Assembly: GCF_000720475.1 (NCBI RefSeq)
Contig: NZ_JOAP01000011.1
Location: 124,001 to 188,000 of the forward strand
Reading direction: 5' to 3'
Source of the DNA: Streptomyces aureocirculatus
GTDB taxonomy: Bacteria; Actinomycetota; Actinomycetes; Streptomycetales; Streptomycetaceae
DNA length: 64,000 nucleotides
A model generated the notes under the pieces. The model had not been told where the DNA came from and made no database searches. It saw nothing but the letters and a program-made list of their open reading frames with translations. This document shows, in pieces, positions 7,889 to 17,532 of this stretch. The position numbers and the translations under genes are program-made. The stretch's first letter is position 1. Each line of letters begins with the position of its first letter.

Positions 7889-8485
7889 TCAACCCGTCAA
7901 GTCGTCGAGCGCCTCCTCAAGGACCTTGAACGCCCCCTCGCCCACGCTCAGCGCCTCGTACACGTACCGCACCGCCACCCGCTCCGGCCGCATCCCGCAG
8001 AACTGCGAGATGCCCCTGCCGAGCATCCGCGTCACCGCGTCCTCCCAGCCCAGGTCGGCGAACTGCGCCTCGTCGTAGCTGACAAGGCCGAGCCACAGCA
8101 TCCGCTTCCCGGCGAGCAGCTTGTCCTCGCGGCCGTACGCGAAACCGTTGTTCCACACCCGGTCGATCCAGCCCTTGAGGAGCGCGGGCAGACCGAACCA
8201 CCACAGCGGGAAGACGACCACGATCGCGTCCGCGTCCGCCACCCGCCGCATGTGCGCGCGGACTTCGGGCGAGTACTCCTTGTGCGGATCGTCCCAGTCC
8301 GGTTCGTCGGCCGGCGTCATCCGCGGGTCGAAGCCCTCGGCCTCCAGGTCCATGAGGTCGACCGTGTGACCCTCGGCCGTCAGCCGCGCACGGGCGTGCC
8401 GGGCGAGCTGGGCGGTCAGCGAGTCGGCCCGGGGGTGGCCCGTGACCAGCAGGACATTCATCTTCGCCGTCGCTGTCGCTGCCAT
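7889..8485 (-). CDS. NAD(P)H:quinone oxidoreductase, flavodoxin-like fold
   Basis: 198 residues. VTGHPRADSLTAQLA near residue 20 is the flavin-phosphate loop, and VVFPLWWFGLPALLKGWIDRV is the signature of the NQO/MdaB family. These are cytosolic flavoenzymes that reduce quinones by two electrons. ATG at 8485 overlaps the stop of the upstream oxidoreductase gene (TGATG), so the two form an operon, consistent with a joint role in quinone or carbonyl detoxification. Confidence 0.88.
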   Translation of the reverse strand: MAATATAKMNVLLVTGHPRADSLTAQLARHARARLTAEGHTVDLMDLEAEGFDPRMTPADEPDWDDPHKEYSPEVRAHMRRVADADAIVVVFPLWWFGLPALLKGWIDRVWNNGFAYGREDKLLAGKRMLWLGLVSYDEAQFADLGWEDAVTRMLGRGISQFCGMRPERVAVRYVYEALSVGEGAFKVLEEALDDLTG

Positions 8486-9504
8486 CACTTGGCTCCTGCC
8501 ACGAGCTTGACCAGCATCTTGCCGGTGTTGGCGCCGCGCAGGACACCGAGGAAGGCGTCCGGCGCCGCGGTGATGCCCTCGACGACGGTCTGCTCGGTGC
8601 GCAGCGTCCCGTCCGCGATCATGGCGGACGCCGTCGCGATCCACTCCGGGAACAGGTCGAGGTGGCTGGTGACGAGCATGCCGCGCAGGGTCGCCTCCTG
8701 CTTCGCCGCCTGGAGGAGGTTGTTCGGGCCGGGCACGGGAGCGGTGGCGTTGTACTCGCCGAGCCCGCCGACCAGCGCGATGCGGCCGTCACGGCGGATG
8801 GCCCCGATCCCCGCCTGGAGGTGGTCGCCGCCGACGTTGTCGAAGTAGACGTCGATGCCGTCGGGCGCCGCCTGCGCCAGTTGTTCGTCGAGCGCGCCCT
8901 GGCGGTAGTCGAGCGCCGCGTCGTACCCGAACGTGTCGAGCAGCTTCTTCGTCTTCTCGGGGCCGCCCGCCGAACCGATCACCCGGGACGCGCCGAGCGC
9001 CCGCGCCACCTGGCCCGCCACACTCCCGACCGCGCCCGCCGCCGCCGACACGAACACCACGTCACCCTCACGGACCGGCGCGATCCGCTTCAGCGTCGCG
9101 TACGCCGTGAGGCCCGTCGCCCCCAGCGGACCCAGATGGGCCGACGCGGGGGCCACCGACGTGTCGATCACCGTCACGGCGGCGGCGTCGAGCACCGCGT
9201 ACTCCCGCCAGCCTGCGAAGTGCGAGACGGTCGCGCCCACCGGAACACCGGCCGAGCCCGACGCGACGACCTCGCCGACCGCGTTGCCCTCCAGAGATGC
9301 GCCGAGTTCGAACGGCGCGATGTACGACGGCACGTCGTCCATGCGGCCCCGCATGTACGGGTCCACGGACATCCAGGTGTTGCGGACCAGGACCTGCCCG
9401 TCGGTCACGGTGTCCGGGACCTCGGTGGTGACCAGTTCGAAGTCGGAGGGGGAGGGGAAGCCGACCGGCCGGGTGGCGAGACGGATTTCACGGGAGCTCG
9501 GCAT
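8485..9504 (-). CDS. NADP-dependent MDR-family oxidoreductase (zinc-free, CurA/LTB4DH-like)
   Basis: 339 residues. MSVDPYMRGRM and VSAAAGAVGSVAGQVARALGA (NADPH-binding AxxGxxG) are hallmarks of the leukotriene-B4-dehydrogenase/curcumin-reductase branch of medium-chain reductases, which reduce activated double bonds. IDVYFDNVGGDHL is also typical. ATG at 9504 with AAGGAA upstream. Translationally coupled to the flavodoxin-fold reductase gene downstream. Confidence 0.9.
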   Translation of the reverse strand: MPSSREIRLATRPVGFPSPSDFELVTTEVPDTVTDGQVLVRNTWMSVDPYMRGRMDDVPSYIAPFELGASLEGNAVGEVVASGSAGVPVGATVSHFAGWREYAVLDAAAVTVIDTSVAPASAHLGPLGATGLTAYATLKRIAPVREGDVVFVSAAAGAVGSVAGQVARALGASRVIGSAGGPEKTKKLLDTFGYDAALDYRQGALDEQLAQAAPDGIDVYFDNVGGDHLQAGIGAIRRDGRIALVGGLGEYNATAPVPGPNNLLQAAKQEATLRGMLVTSHLDLFPEWIATASAMIADGTLRTEQTVVEGITAAPDAFLGVLRGANTGKMLVKLVAGAK

Positions 9505-9681
9505 GAGATGTTCCGTTCCTTCACTGAAGTGCGGAGTGGTGCGCGGTGTGATGCGGGGCGGGGCGGTGTTGCGGTCGCCCCGCGGTCCCTGCTGACGAGG
9601 AACAAGATGCCGGGGCCCGCGCACGGATCACCGACGGTCCACGCACGACGCGCTGCCCGCGGGGCCGATTACGGTTGCCCC

Positions 9682-12600
9682 ATGCGATTCGAGGTGCTCG
9701 GCCCACTCACGGTGCGTACGGACGACGGCGACCCCGTCCCCGTACCGGAGGCGAAGGTGCGCACCCTCCTGGCCGCGCTGCTCGCCCGCGCCCCCCACCC
9801 CGCCCCGGTGGACGCCCTGGTCGAGGACCTGTGGGGCGGGACGAGGATTCCCGCCAACCCCGCCAACTCCCTCCAGACCAAGGTCTCCCAGTTGCGCCGC
9901 GCCCTCGCCGCCGAGCCCGGCGGCCGGGACCTCGTGACGTACGGCCCGGCGGGCTACGCGCTGCGGATCGCCGCCGACGCCACCGACGCGGCCCGCTTCA
10001 CGGCTCTGACCGCGACCGCGTACGACGATGCCACCGCGGGGCCCCGCGCCCGTGCCGCCCTCCTCACCGACGCGCTCGCCCTGTGGCGCGGCCCCGCGTA
10101 CGCCGACTTCCGCGACGCGGACTTCGCCAGGGCGGCTGCCGCACGCCTGGAGGAACAGCACCTCACCGCCCACGAGACCCTCGCCGAACTCCGCCTCGAC
10201 CTCGGCGAACACGCCGCCCTCGCCGATGGCCTCGCCGACCTCGTGGCCCGGCACCCGCTGCGGGAGCGGCTGCGCGCGGCGCATCTGCGGGCGCTGTACG
10301 GGGCGGGGCGGCCGAGCGAGGCCCTCGCCGCGTACGAGGACCTGCGCGTCCGCCTCGCCGACGAACTCGGCACCGACCCCGGGCCCGAACTCAGCGCCCT
10401 GCACGGCGCGATGCTCCGCCAGGAAGCGGCCCTGAACCCACCGCCGACGACACCGACGACACCGACGACACCCTCCGTGGCGCCCGCCGTCAGCGAACCC
10501 CCGCGCACGAACCTCCCCGCCCCCGTCGCCGGTCTCGTCGGCCGCGCCGACTCCGTGTCCCGCGTACGCGAACTCATACGCCGTGAACGCCTGGTGACCC
10601 TCACGGGCCCCGGCGGCGTAGGCAAGACCCGCCTGGCCCTGGAGGCGGCGGCGGGCCTGGCCGAGGACTTCCCTGACGGGGTGTGGCTGGTGGAGCTGGC
10701 GGGGACGACGGGGGAGGGGGTGCCGGAGGCGGTGGCCGCCGCCTTGGGCATCCGGGAGGATGCTTCAGCCCGTCCGGCGTTCGAGGACGAGGCGCCGGGC
10801 CAGGTTTCACCCCGTCCGGAGCCGGAGTTTCCACCCCGTCCGGAGCCGGAGTTTTCCCTCCGTCCGGAGCGGGAGTTTTCCCTCCGTCCGGTGCCTGAGA
10901 TTTCAGCCCGTCCGGTGCCTGAGATTTCAGCCCGTCCGGCGTTTGAGGACGAGGCCGAAGGCCGAAAGGGGGGCCCGGGGGCGCAGCCCCCGGTTTCGGG
11001 AAGGGGCGGGCTTGGGGAGCCCCCGGCAGGGCCCACCCGCCCCGGGGAGCCGTCTCCCGGGAAGCCGTCTCCCGGGGAGCCGTCTCCCGGGAAACCCTCC
11101 CCCGCCGGGTCGGCGCCCCCCACAGGAGTGCCGACCCGCACAGCGGGGCTGACCCGCACGCTCGCCCCCCACCACGCCCTCCTCCTCCTGGACAACTGCG
11201 AACACGTCCTGGACGCCACCGCCCCCCTCGTCACCCACCTCCTCCGCCACGCCCCCCACCTGCACATCCTCACCACCAGCCAGGAGCCCCTAGCCCTGAC
11301 CGGCGAAACCCTGGAAGCCGTCGCACCCCTCGAAGAGGACGAGGCGGTCCGCCTCTTCGCCGAGCGCGCGGCGGCCACCGCCCCCGGCTTCGCCCTCGGC
11401 GACGACAACCGCGAGGCCGTCGCCCTCATCTGCCGCCGCCTGGACGGCATACCCCTGGCCGTCGAACTGGCGGCGACCCGCGTCCGCGCCCTCGGCGTGC
11501 ACGACCTCGCCGACCGGCTGCACGACCGCTTCCGCCTCCTCAACCAGGTGCGCCGCGACGCCCCGGCCCGCCAGCGCACCCTCCGCGCGATGATCGACTG
11601 GAGCTGGGAGCTGCTCACGCCCCAGGAGCGGCGCGCCCTGCGCCGACTCGCCGTCTTCCGGGGCGGCTTCACGCTGGAGAGCGCGGAGGCGGTACTGGGG
11701 CCCACCCGGGGCGAAGCCGCCGGAGCCCCCGACGCCCGCGACGCCTCCGCTCCGGAGGAGCTGGACGCCGAGGACGTCCTCGACCTCGTCGCGCGCCTCG
11801 TCGACCGCTCCCTGCTCGCCACCGCGCCCCCGGTGCCCGGCACACCGCTGCGCCACCGCATGCTGGAGTCCGTCACCGCGTACAGCCTCGAACGTCTCGG
11901 CGAGGCGGGCGAGTCGAAGGAGCTCGCGCGGCGTCACGCCCACCATTACGCCGACCTCGCCGAGCGTGCCGCCCCCGCCCTGCACGGCCGCGACCAGCGC
12001 CGCTGGCTGCACCGCCTCGACGCCGAGACCGTGAACCTGCGCGCCGCCCTCGACTGGGCCGCCGCCGACGGCGACGCCGCCCTCGCGCTGCGCCTCGTCA
12101 ACGCCCAGACCTGGTACTGGTACCTCCGCGGCCGCCTCACCGAAGCCATCCGCTCCCTGCTCCTCGCCCTGAACCTGAGCACGGCCGCCCCGGGCACGGC
12201 CACCCCGGGCACGGCCGCCCCGGACCTGGGGCGGGCCCGAGCCTCCGCCGCCACCGCCCGCGGCGCCTTCTCCCTGCTCGTGGGCGAGGACGAGTGCGCG
12301 TACGGAGCCGACTGCGGCCTCGACACCAGCGGCGCGGACCCCCGCTCCCGCTGGCTCCTCGCCTTCGCGCGCTGCGGCCACGACCGGTCTCCGGAGGAGG
12401 CGCTGCGCATCGAGGGGCTGCTCGCGGAGTTCCGCGCGGAGGGCGACCGCTGGGGCGAGGCCGCCGCGCTCGCCACCCGCTCGGTCCGCGCCCTCTACGG
12501 CGGCAACCTCGCGGGCCTGCGCAGCGACGCCGAGCGCAGCGCCGCGCTCTACGAGGAACTCGGGGACCGCTGGGGGCAGTTCCAGTCCGCGGAACTGCTC

Positions 12601-13302
12601 GGTGTGCTCGCCGAGATCACCGCCGACTACGACGTGGCCGCCCGACTGCAACGCGAGGGCATGCGCGGCGCCGAGGAACTCGAACTCTGGACCGAGGTCT
12701 CCTTCCGGCTCTCCCGGCTCGGCCGCATCGCCCTGCTCACCGGCGACCCCGACCGCGCCGACGAGTACCACGAGCGGGCCGCCCGCCTCGCCGGTCAGCA
12801 GTCCCACCGGCCCGCGCAGCAGTTCGCCGAGACGGGCCTCGCCCTCGGCGCCCGCCACCGCGGCGACCTGGACACCGCCGAACGCCTGCTGCTGCCCTGG
12901 CTCGACTTCAACCGGCGCTTCGGCGTCGCCTCCGGCGCCGCCCTCGTCCTCGCCCAGCTCGGCTACGTCGCCGAGCAGCGCGGCGACGCCGCGCGCGCCG
13001 AGACCCTGCACCGCGAGGGCCTCGACGCGGCCCGGGACACCGGCGACAACCGGGCCGTGGCCCTGGCCCTCGAAGGCCTGGCGGGCGCCCGCTCCCTGGC
13101 GGGCGAGCACCTGGACGCCGCCGCCCTCCTCGGTGAGGCCGCAGCCCTCCGCCAGGCCGAGGGCGCCCCGCTGCCCCCGGCCGAACGCACCGACGTGGAC
13201 CGCGCCACCGCCCGCTCCCGGGCGGCCCTGGGCGCCACCGCGTTCGAGGCGGCGTACGAGAAGGGGGACGACGCGGGCCAGGCGGCCCCAGGGCCTGCCT
13301 GA
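9682..13302 (+). CDS. SARP-family regulator with BTAD, NB-ARC and TPR-like domains (AfsR-like)
   Basis: 1206 residues. An OmpR-type winged helix (residues 1-95, MRFEVLGPLTV) and BTAD domain (about 100-250) precede an NB-ARC ATPase with Walker A GPGGVGKTRLALE (about residue 307) and Walker B ALLLLDNCEH. The C-terminal 450 residues are TPR-like helical repeats. Between Walker A and B, roughly residues 360-485, lies proline-rich low-complexity sequence made of a dispersed genomic repeat and short tandem units; this is absent from the usual domain and is probably a disordered loop. ATG at 9682. Such proteins activate specialised-metabolite or conservative promoters; the target here is unknown. 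Confidence 0.9.
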   Translation: MRFEVLGPLTVRTDDGDPVPVPEAKVRTLLAALLARAPHPAPVDALVEDLWGGTRIPANPANSLQTKVSQLRRALAAEPGGRDLVTYGPAGYALRIAADATDAARFTALTATAYDDATAGPRARAALLTDALALWRGPAYADFRDADFARAAAARLEEQHLTAHETLAELRLDLGEHAALADGLADLVARHPLRERLRAAHLRALYGAGRPSEALAAYEDLRVRLADELGTDPGPELSALHGAMLRQEAALNPPPTTPTTPTTPSVAPAVSEPPRTNLPAPVAGLVGRADSVSRVRELIRRERLVTLTGPGGVGKTRLALEAAAGLAEDFPDGVWLVELAGTTGEGVPEAVAAALGIREDASARPAFEDEAPGQVSPRPEPEFPPRPEPEFSLRPEREFSLRPVPEISARPVPEISARPAFEDEAEGRKGGPGAQPPVSGRGGLGEPPAGPTRPGEPSPGKPSPGEPSPGKPSPAGSAPPTGVPTRTAGLTRTLAPHHALLLLDNCEHVLDATAPLVTHLLRHAPHLHILTTSQEPLALTGETLEAVAPLEEDEAVRLFAERAAATAPGFALGDDNREAVALICRRLDGIPLAVELAATRVRALGVHDLADRLHDRFRLLNQVRRDAPARQRTLRAMIDWSWELLTPQERRALRRLAVFRGGFTLESAEAVLGPTRGEAAGAPDARDASAPEELDAEDVLDLVARLVDRSLLATAPPVPGTPLRHRMLESVTAYSLERLGEAGESKELARRHAHHYADLAERAAPALHGRDQRRWLHRLDAETVNLRAALDWAAADGDAALALRLVNAQTWYWYLRGRLTEAIRSLLLALNLSTAAPGTATPGTAAPDLGRARASAATARGAFSLLVGEDECAYGADCGLDTSGADPRSRWLLAFARCGHDRSPEEALRIEGLLAEFRAEGDRWGEAAALATRSVRALYGGNLAGLRSDAERSAALYEELGDRWGQFQSAELLGVLAEITADYDVAARLQREGMRGAEELELWTEVSFRLSRLGRIALLTGDPDRADEYHERAARLAGQQSHRPAQQFAETGLALGARHRGDLDTAERLLLPWLDFNRRFGVASGAALVLAQLGYVAEQRGDAARAETLHREGLDAARDTGDNRAVALALEGLAGARSLAGEHLDAAALLGEAAALRQAEGAPLPPAERTDVDRATARSRAALGATAFEAAYEKGDDAGQAAPGPA
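10763..11130 (+). repeat. repeat-derived insert inside the NB-ARC domain
   Basis: Two copies of a dispersed element (cores at 10763-10796 and 10925-10995) flank several shorter units based on CCCGTCCGG, followed by a tandem PGEPSPGKPS-coding stretch. All are in frame. Both full copies are read in the frame that gives SARPAFEDEA, the same peptide produced by the copy at 28914-28990. Confidence 0.75.
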
Positions 13303-13334
13303 CAATTCCCGTCTGCCACGCGACGCCATGCACG

Positions 13335-13376
13335 CTCCCCCAAGCTCTCGTCTTCGCTCGAGCAGGGAGGTACCCC
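13335..13376 (+). repeat. dispersed Streptomyces-type palindromic repeat, possible terminator
   Basis: CTCCCCCAAGCTCTCG followed by CTTCGCTCGAGCAGGGAG forms an imperfect hairpin just after the SARP gene. This motif is familiar to me as a recurrent intergenic sequence in Streptomyces. The remaining gap up to 13520 shows no gene. Confidence 0.5.
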
Positions 13377-13520
13377 CTCCGCCCCACCGGACGCAGACCC
13401 AAGTACGTCCAGTACGAGGGCCCGCGCCCGGCACGCCGAGAGCACGCACCTGACGCCGCGTGGCCGCCCTCCGGGCGACGACGGGCCCGCAGGACAGGCA
13501 CCGCACAGCCGGCGAAGCGT

Positions 13521-14723
13521 TCAGGCGAGGACCGAGCGGAGCTGGTCGAGCCCCCAGTCCAGGTCCTCCTTGCTGATCACCAGGGGCGGCGCGATGCGGA
13601 TCGTCGAACCGTGGGTGTCCTTGACCAGGACCCCGCGCTCCATCAGCTTCTCGGAGATCTCCCGGCCGGTGCCGTGCGCCGGGTCGATGTCGACGCCCGC
13701 CCACAGCCCGCGCCCGCGCACCCGGGTGACCTTGCCCGTGCCCACGAGCAGGTGCAGTTCGGAGTGCAGGTGCTCGCCGAGTTCCGTGGCCCGCTGCTGG
13801 AACTCGCCGGACTCCAGCATCGCGACCACTTCGAGGCCCACCGCGCACGCCAGCGGATTGCCACCGAACGTCGACCCGTGCTCACCCGGCCTGAACACGC
13901 CGAGCACGTCCGTGTCCGCCACCACCGCCGACACCGGCACCACCCCGCCGCCGAGCGCCTTGCCGAGCAGATACACGTCCGGCACCACACCCTCGTGCTC
14001 GCACGCGAACGTCCGGCCCGTCCGGCCGAGCCCCGACTGGATCTCGTCCGCGATGAACAGGACGTCGCGCTCGCGCGTCAGCTCACGGACACCGGGGAGG
14101 TAGCCGGCCGGCGGGACGAGCACCCCCGCCTCGCCCTGGATCGGCTCCAGGAGCACCGCCACCGTGTCGTCCGTGACCGCTTCGCGCAGCGCCGCCAGGT
14201 CGCCGTACGGCACGATGTCGAAGCCCGGCGTGTACGGGCCGTAGTCCGCGCGCGCCTCGGGGTCCGTGGAGAAGCTGACGACCGTCGTCGTGCGGCCGTG
14301 GAAGTTGCCCCCGGCCACCACGATCCTGGCGCGTCCGTCCGGCACGCCCTTGACGCGGTACCCCCACTTGCGCGCGGTCTTCACGGCCGTCTCCACGGCC
14401 TCCGCGCCGGTGTTCATCGGCAGCACCATCTCCTTGCCGCACAGCTCCGCGAGGCGCGTACAGAACTCCGCGAACCGGTCGTGGTGGAACGCCCGCGACG
14501 TGAGCGTCACCCGGTCGAGCTGCTTCTTCGCCGCGTCGATCAGGCGCGGGTTGCCGTGTCCGAAGTTGAGCGCCGAGTACCCGGCGAGCATGTCGAGGTA
14601 CCTGCGGCCCTCGACGTCCGTCATCCACGCGCCCTCCGCCGATGCGACCACGAGAGGCAGGGGGTGGTAGTTGTGCGCGCTGTGCGCTTCGGCCGAGGCG
14701 ATGAGTTCTTCCGTAGCAGTCAC
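13521..14723 (-). CDS. rocD: ornithine aminotransferase
   Basis: 400 residues, the family length. It converts ornithine and 2-oxoglutarate to glutamate semialdehyde and glutamate using PLP. Landmarks are PMNTGAEAVETAVKTARKW, GNFHGRTTTVVSFS, LLEPIQGEAGV, ADEIQSGLGRTG and the PLP lysine in LLGKALGGG. The GTG at 14723 has GGAGAA just upstream and the protein begins at the usual place (TATEELIASAE). It is divergent from glyA. Linked arginine genes are not visible, so the physiological direction is unknown. Confidence 0.93.
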   Translation of the reverse strand: MTATEELIASAEAHSAHNYHPLPLVVASAEGAWMTDVEGRRYLDMLAGYSALNFGHGNPRLIDAAKKQLDRVTLTSRAFHHDRFAEFCTRLAELCGKEMVLPMNTGAEAVETAVKTARKWGYRVKGVPDGRARIVVAGGNFHGRTTTVVSFSTDPEARADYGPYTPGFDIVPYGDLAALREAVTDDTVAVLLEPIQGEAGVLVPPAGYLPGVRELTRERDVLFIADEIQSGLGRTGRTFACEHEGVVPDVYLLGKALGGGVVPVSAVVADTDVLGVFRPGEHGSTFGGNPLACAVGLEVVAMLESGEFQQRATELGEHLHSELHLLVGTGKVTRVRGRGLWAGVDIDPAHGTGREISEKLMERGVLVKDTHGSTIRIAPPLVISKEDLDWGLDQLRSVLA

Positions 14724-14965
14724 GGGTTCTCCGATTCTCGCGGTGCGCACGGGTCGCACGCTCCTTGCGGCACACATGGGTCCGGCGTGGGGTCGGGGCC
14801 GGTGGGCCTGGCTTTCTGGACTGGGGCTCCTGGGCGGGGTTCTCGGTCCTGGACCCCTGGGCGGGGGCTCCTGGGCCGGGGCCCGGGCCGGGCTCCCCTT
14901 CCCATCGTCACTCGCATTCTGGACGAAGGAAGCCGCCGGAGCGGCGTGGCCGTTAACCTGGCCCT

Positions 14966-15053
14966 GACAGCACGGCGACTGGCGCACAGGGAATCGACCC
15001 TGAGGGAGCCGTGCGAGGCAACGCCTTCGAGGTGCCGCCCGCCTGGGCACCCC
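14966..15053 (+). ncRNA. ZTP (pfl) riboswitch in the glyA leader
   Basis: The 5' half has GCACGGC followed directly by GACTGGCG; the 3' half has CCGCCTGGGCA, the two conserved pieces of the pfl motif. GCACGGC pairs with GCCGTGC at 15008-15014, CAGGG pairs with CCCTG in the first hairpin, and GGCAACGCC... forms the second stem. TGGCG can form the known pseudoknot with CGCC. Such riboswitches bind ZTP/ZMP, the signal of 10-formyl-tetrahydrofolate shortage, and raise expression of one-carbon genes such as glyA. The sequence between it and the start codon includes CCCCGGG, which could sequester the ribosome site at 15083-15087. Confidence 0.88.
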
Positions 15054-15096
15054 GGGACCCGACCGGACACCATCACCGCTCGCCCCGGAGGACGCC

Positions 15097-16365
<1,269 letters not shown>

Positions 16366-16394
16366 GCCCGGGCTCCACCGCCCCCGGGGCCCGG

Positions 16395-17324
16395 TCAGGC
16401 GTCGATCAGCTCCTGGCCGGGAGGCTGCTCCTCCCGGGGGCGGCGGCGGAGCAGGTGCAGGGTGCCCGCACCGGTTGCCGCGCCCGCCGCCGCGCTCGGT
16501 ATCGCCCAGGTCCAACCCCGGTTCCAGCCCGTGTCGCGGCCGTCCCCGGCGTGCTTCGGCCCCGCGTCCGGGACCGCGGGTCCGGCGGTGGACGGGTCCT
16601 CCTCGGGGCGGGCCCATTCGGAGGGGCGGATCCCCGCGGAGCCGCCTTCCGCCCTCTTGCCCAGCAGCCCCAGGTCCTTCAGGAGGGAGCGCAGGGCGGT
16701 GGGGTTCTCGGCGCGGTGCCAATACCCCCTCATCGTGCGTGGGTCCGTCGCCGTGTGGATCCACACCGGGCCGCCCTTCGCGGCTGCCGGTCCTGGATAC
16801 ACCCGGTCCATGCGCCAGGGGCGCACGTCGTGCAGCAACCACGTCACGTTGATCTGGCGCGTTGCGCCCACGCTCAGGCCTGGCGGCTGCTCGCTCTCGC
16901 CCCGGGTCCCCGAGCCGAGCAGGGACTCCAACTCGGTGTACTCCGCCCGGCTGTAGTACAGCGAGGCCGTCTCCGCGCTTTCCGGTGAGGAGAGGAGCAC
17001 CGTGGTCGGGCCGCCCGCCGCGGCCTTCGGCGCGGTCAGCAGCACCAGGGACAGTGCCGCCGCCACCGCCGTGAGCGTCAGCGCCATCGCCGACGCCGGT
17101 CCGGTCGGCGCTGTCGACCGCCACCCGCGCCCCGGCCGGGGCAGTGCCCCACGACAAGCACTCGCCCGCCCCGTCCCACGCCGCCCTGCCACCCACCCTG
17201 TCTTCTGCCCGACCCCGCGCGGGGTCTCGCGCCTGAGCCTGCCCCCGCCCCGGACCCCGAGCCCGGCCCCTTGCCCTGCCTCTAGCCTTGTCCCTTGCCT
17301 TGTCCCTTGCCTTGTCCTCCGCAT
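16395..17324 (-). CDS. membrane-anchored hypothetical protein, probable ECF-sigma target
   Basis: Up to 309 residues. A basic N-terminus precedes a hydrophobic segment (MALTLTAVAAALSLVLL), then an extracytoplasmic domain (SSPESAETASLYYSRAEY, INVTWLLHDVRPWRMDRVY, KGGPVWIHTATDPRTM), and a C-terminal membrane helix ending in basic residues (LHLLRRRPREE). No family recognised. Start is uncertain: the ATG at 17324 lies about 45 bases after a promoter motif shared with the nearby sigma-factor gene and keeps the positive residues before the helix; GTG 17192 and ATG 17087 are alternatives. The shared promoter suggests it belongs to that sigma factor's regulon. Confidence 0.7.
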   Translation of the reverse strand: MRRTRQGTRQGTRLEAGQGAGLGVRGGGRLRRETPRGVGQKTGWVAGRRGTGRASACRGALPRPGRGWRSTAPTGPASAMALTLTAVAAALSLVLLTAPKAAAGGPTTVLLSSPESAETASLYYSRAEYTELESLLGSGTRGESEQPPGLSVGATRQINVTWLLHDVRPWRMDRVYPGPAAAKGGPVWIHTATDPRTMRGYWHRAENPTALRSLLKDLGLLGKRAEGGSAGIRPSEWARPEEDPSTAGPAVPDAGPKHAGDGRDTGWNRGWTWAIPSAAAGAATGAGTLHLLRRRPREEQPPGQELIDA

Positions 17325-17378
17325 GTCCCGCCCCCTGTGGCTGCCCCCGGCACGGGCCCTCCGTGCCGCCTCACCTCT

Positions 17379-17407
17379 GGTACACCGGCCGAGCCCCGCA
17401 GGTTCCC
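17379..17407 (-). promoter_or_regulatory. ECF-type promoter of the 16395-17324 gene
   Basis: On the minus strand GGGAACC (17401-17407) is followed after 15 bp by GTGTACC (inside 17379-17386). The element upstream of the sigma gene at 19640-19668 has the same two boxes, the same 15-bp spacing and the same GGT(GA) sequence shortly after. GGAAC is the classic -35 box of ECF sigma factors. Confidence 0.65.
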
Positions 17408-17430
17408 TCTTTCTCCGGAGCAGTTTTCGC

Positions 17431-17505
17431 CCGGCTCGCGGCGGCCCGGCTCGCGGCGGCCCGGCTCGCGGCGGCCCGGCTCGCGGCGGCCCGGCTCGCG
17501 GCGGC
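17431..17505. repeat. five perfect 15-bp tandem repeats
   Basis: The unit CCGGCTCGCGGCGGC is repeated five times without change, followed by a decayed copy. It lies in the 125-bp gap between the end of the anti-sigma-like gene and the promoter of the next gene, outside any supported coding sequence. Confidence 0.85.
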
Positions 17506-17532
17506 CCAGCCCGCCGCTCAGCCCGAGGCGAC

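Noticed and set aside
8662..9681. A 340-residue N-terminal extension of the SARP regulator
   Set aside because: It lies antisense to the MDR oxidoreductase gene. The SARP family begins with the winged helix at MRFEVLGPLTV, which has its own ATG at 9682.
11290..13848. An 852-codon open frame on the minus strand opposite the SARP gene
   Set aside because: It is a high-GC shadow: it has no domain logic or ribosome site, while the plus strand shows complete BTAD, NB-ARC and TPR domains.
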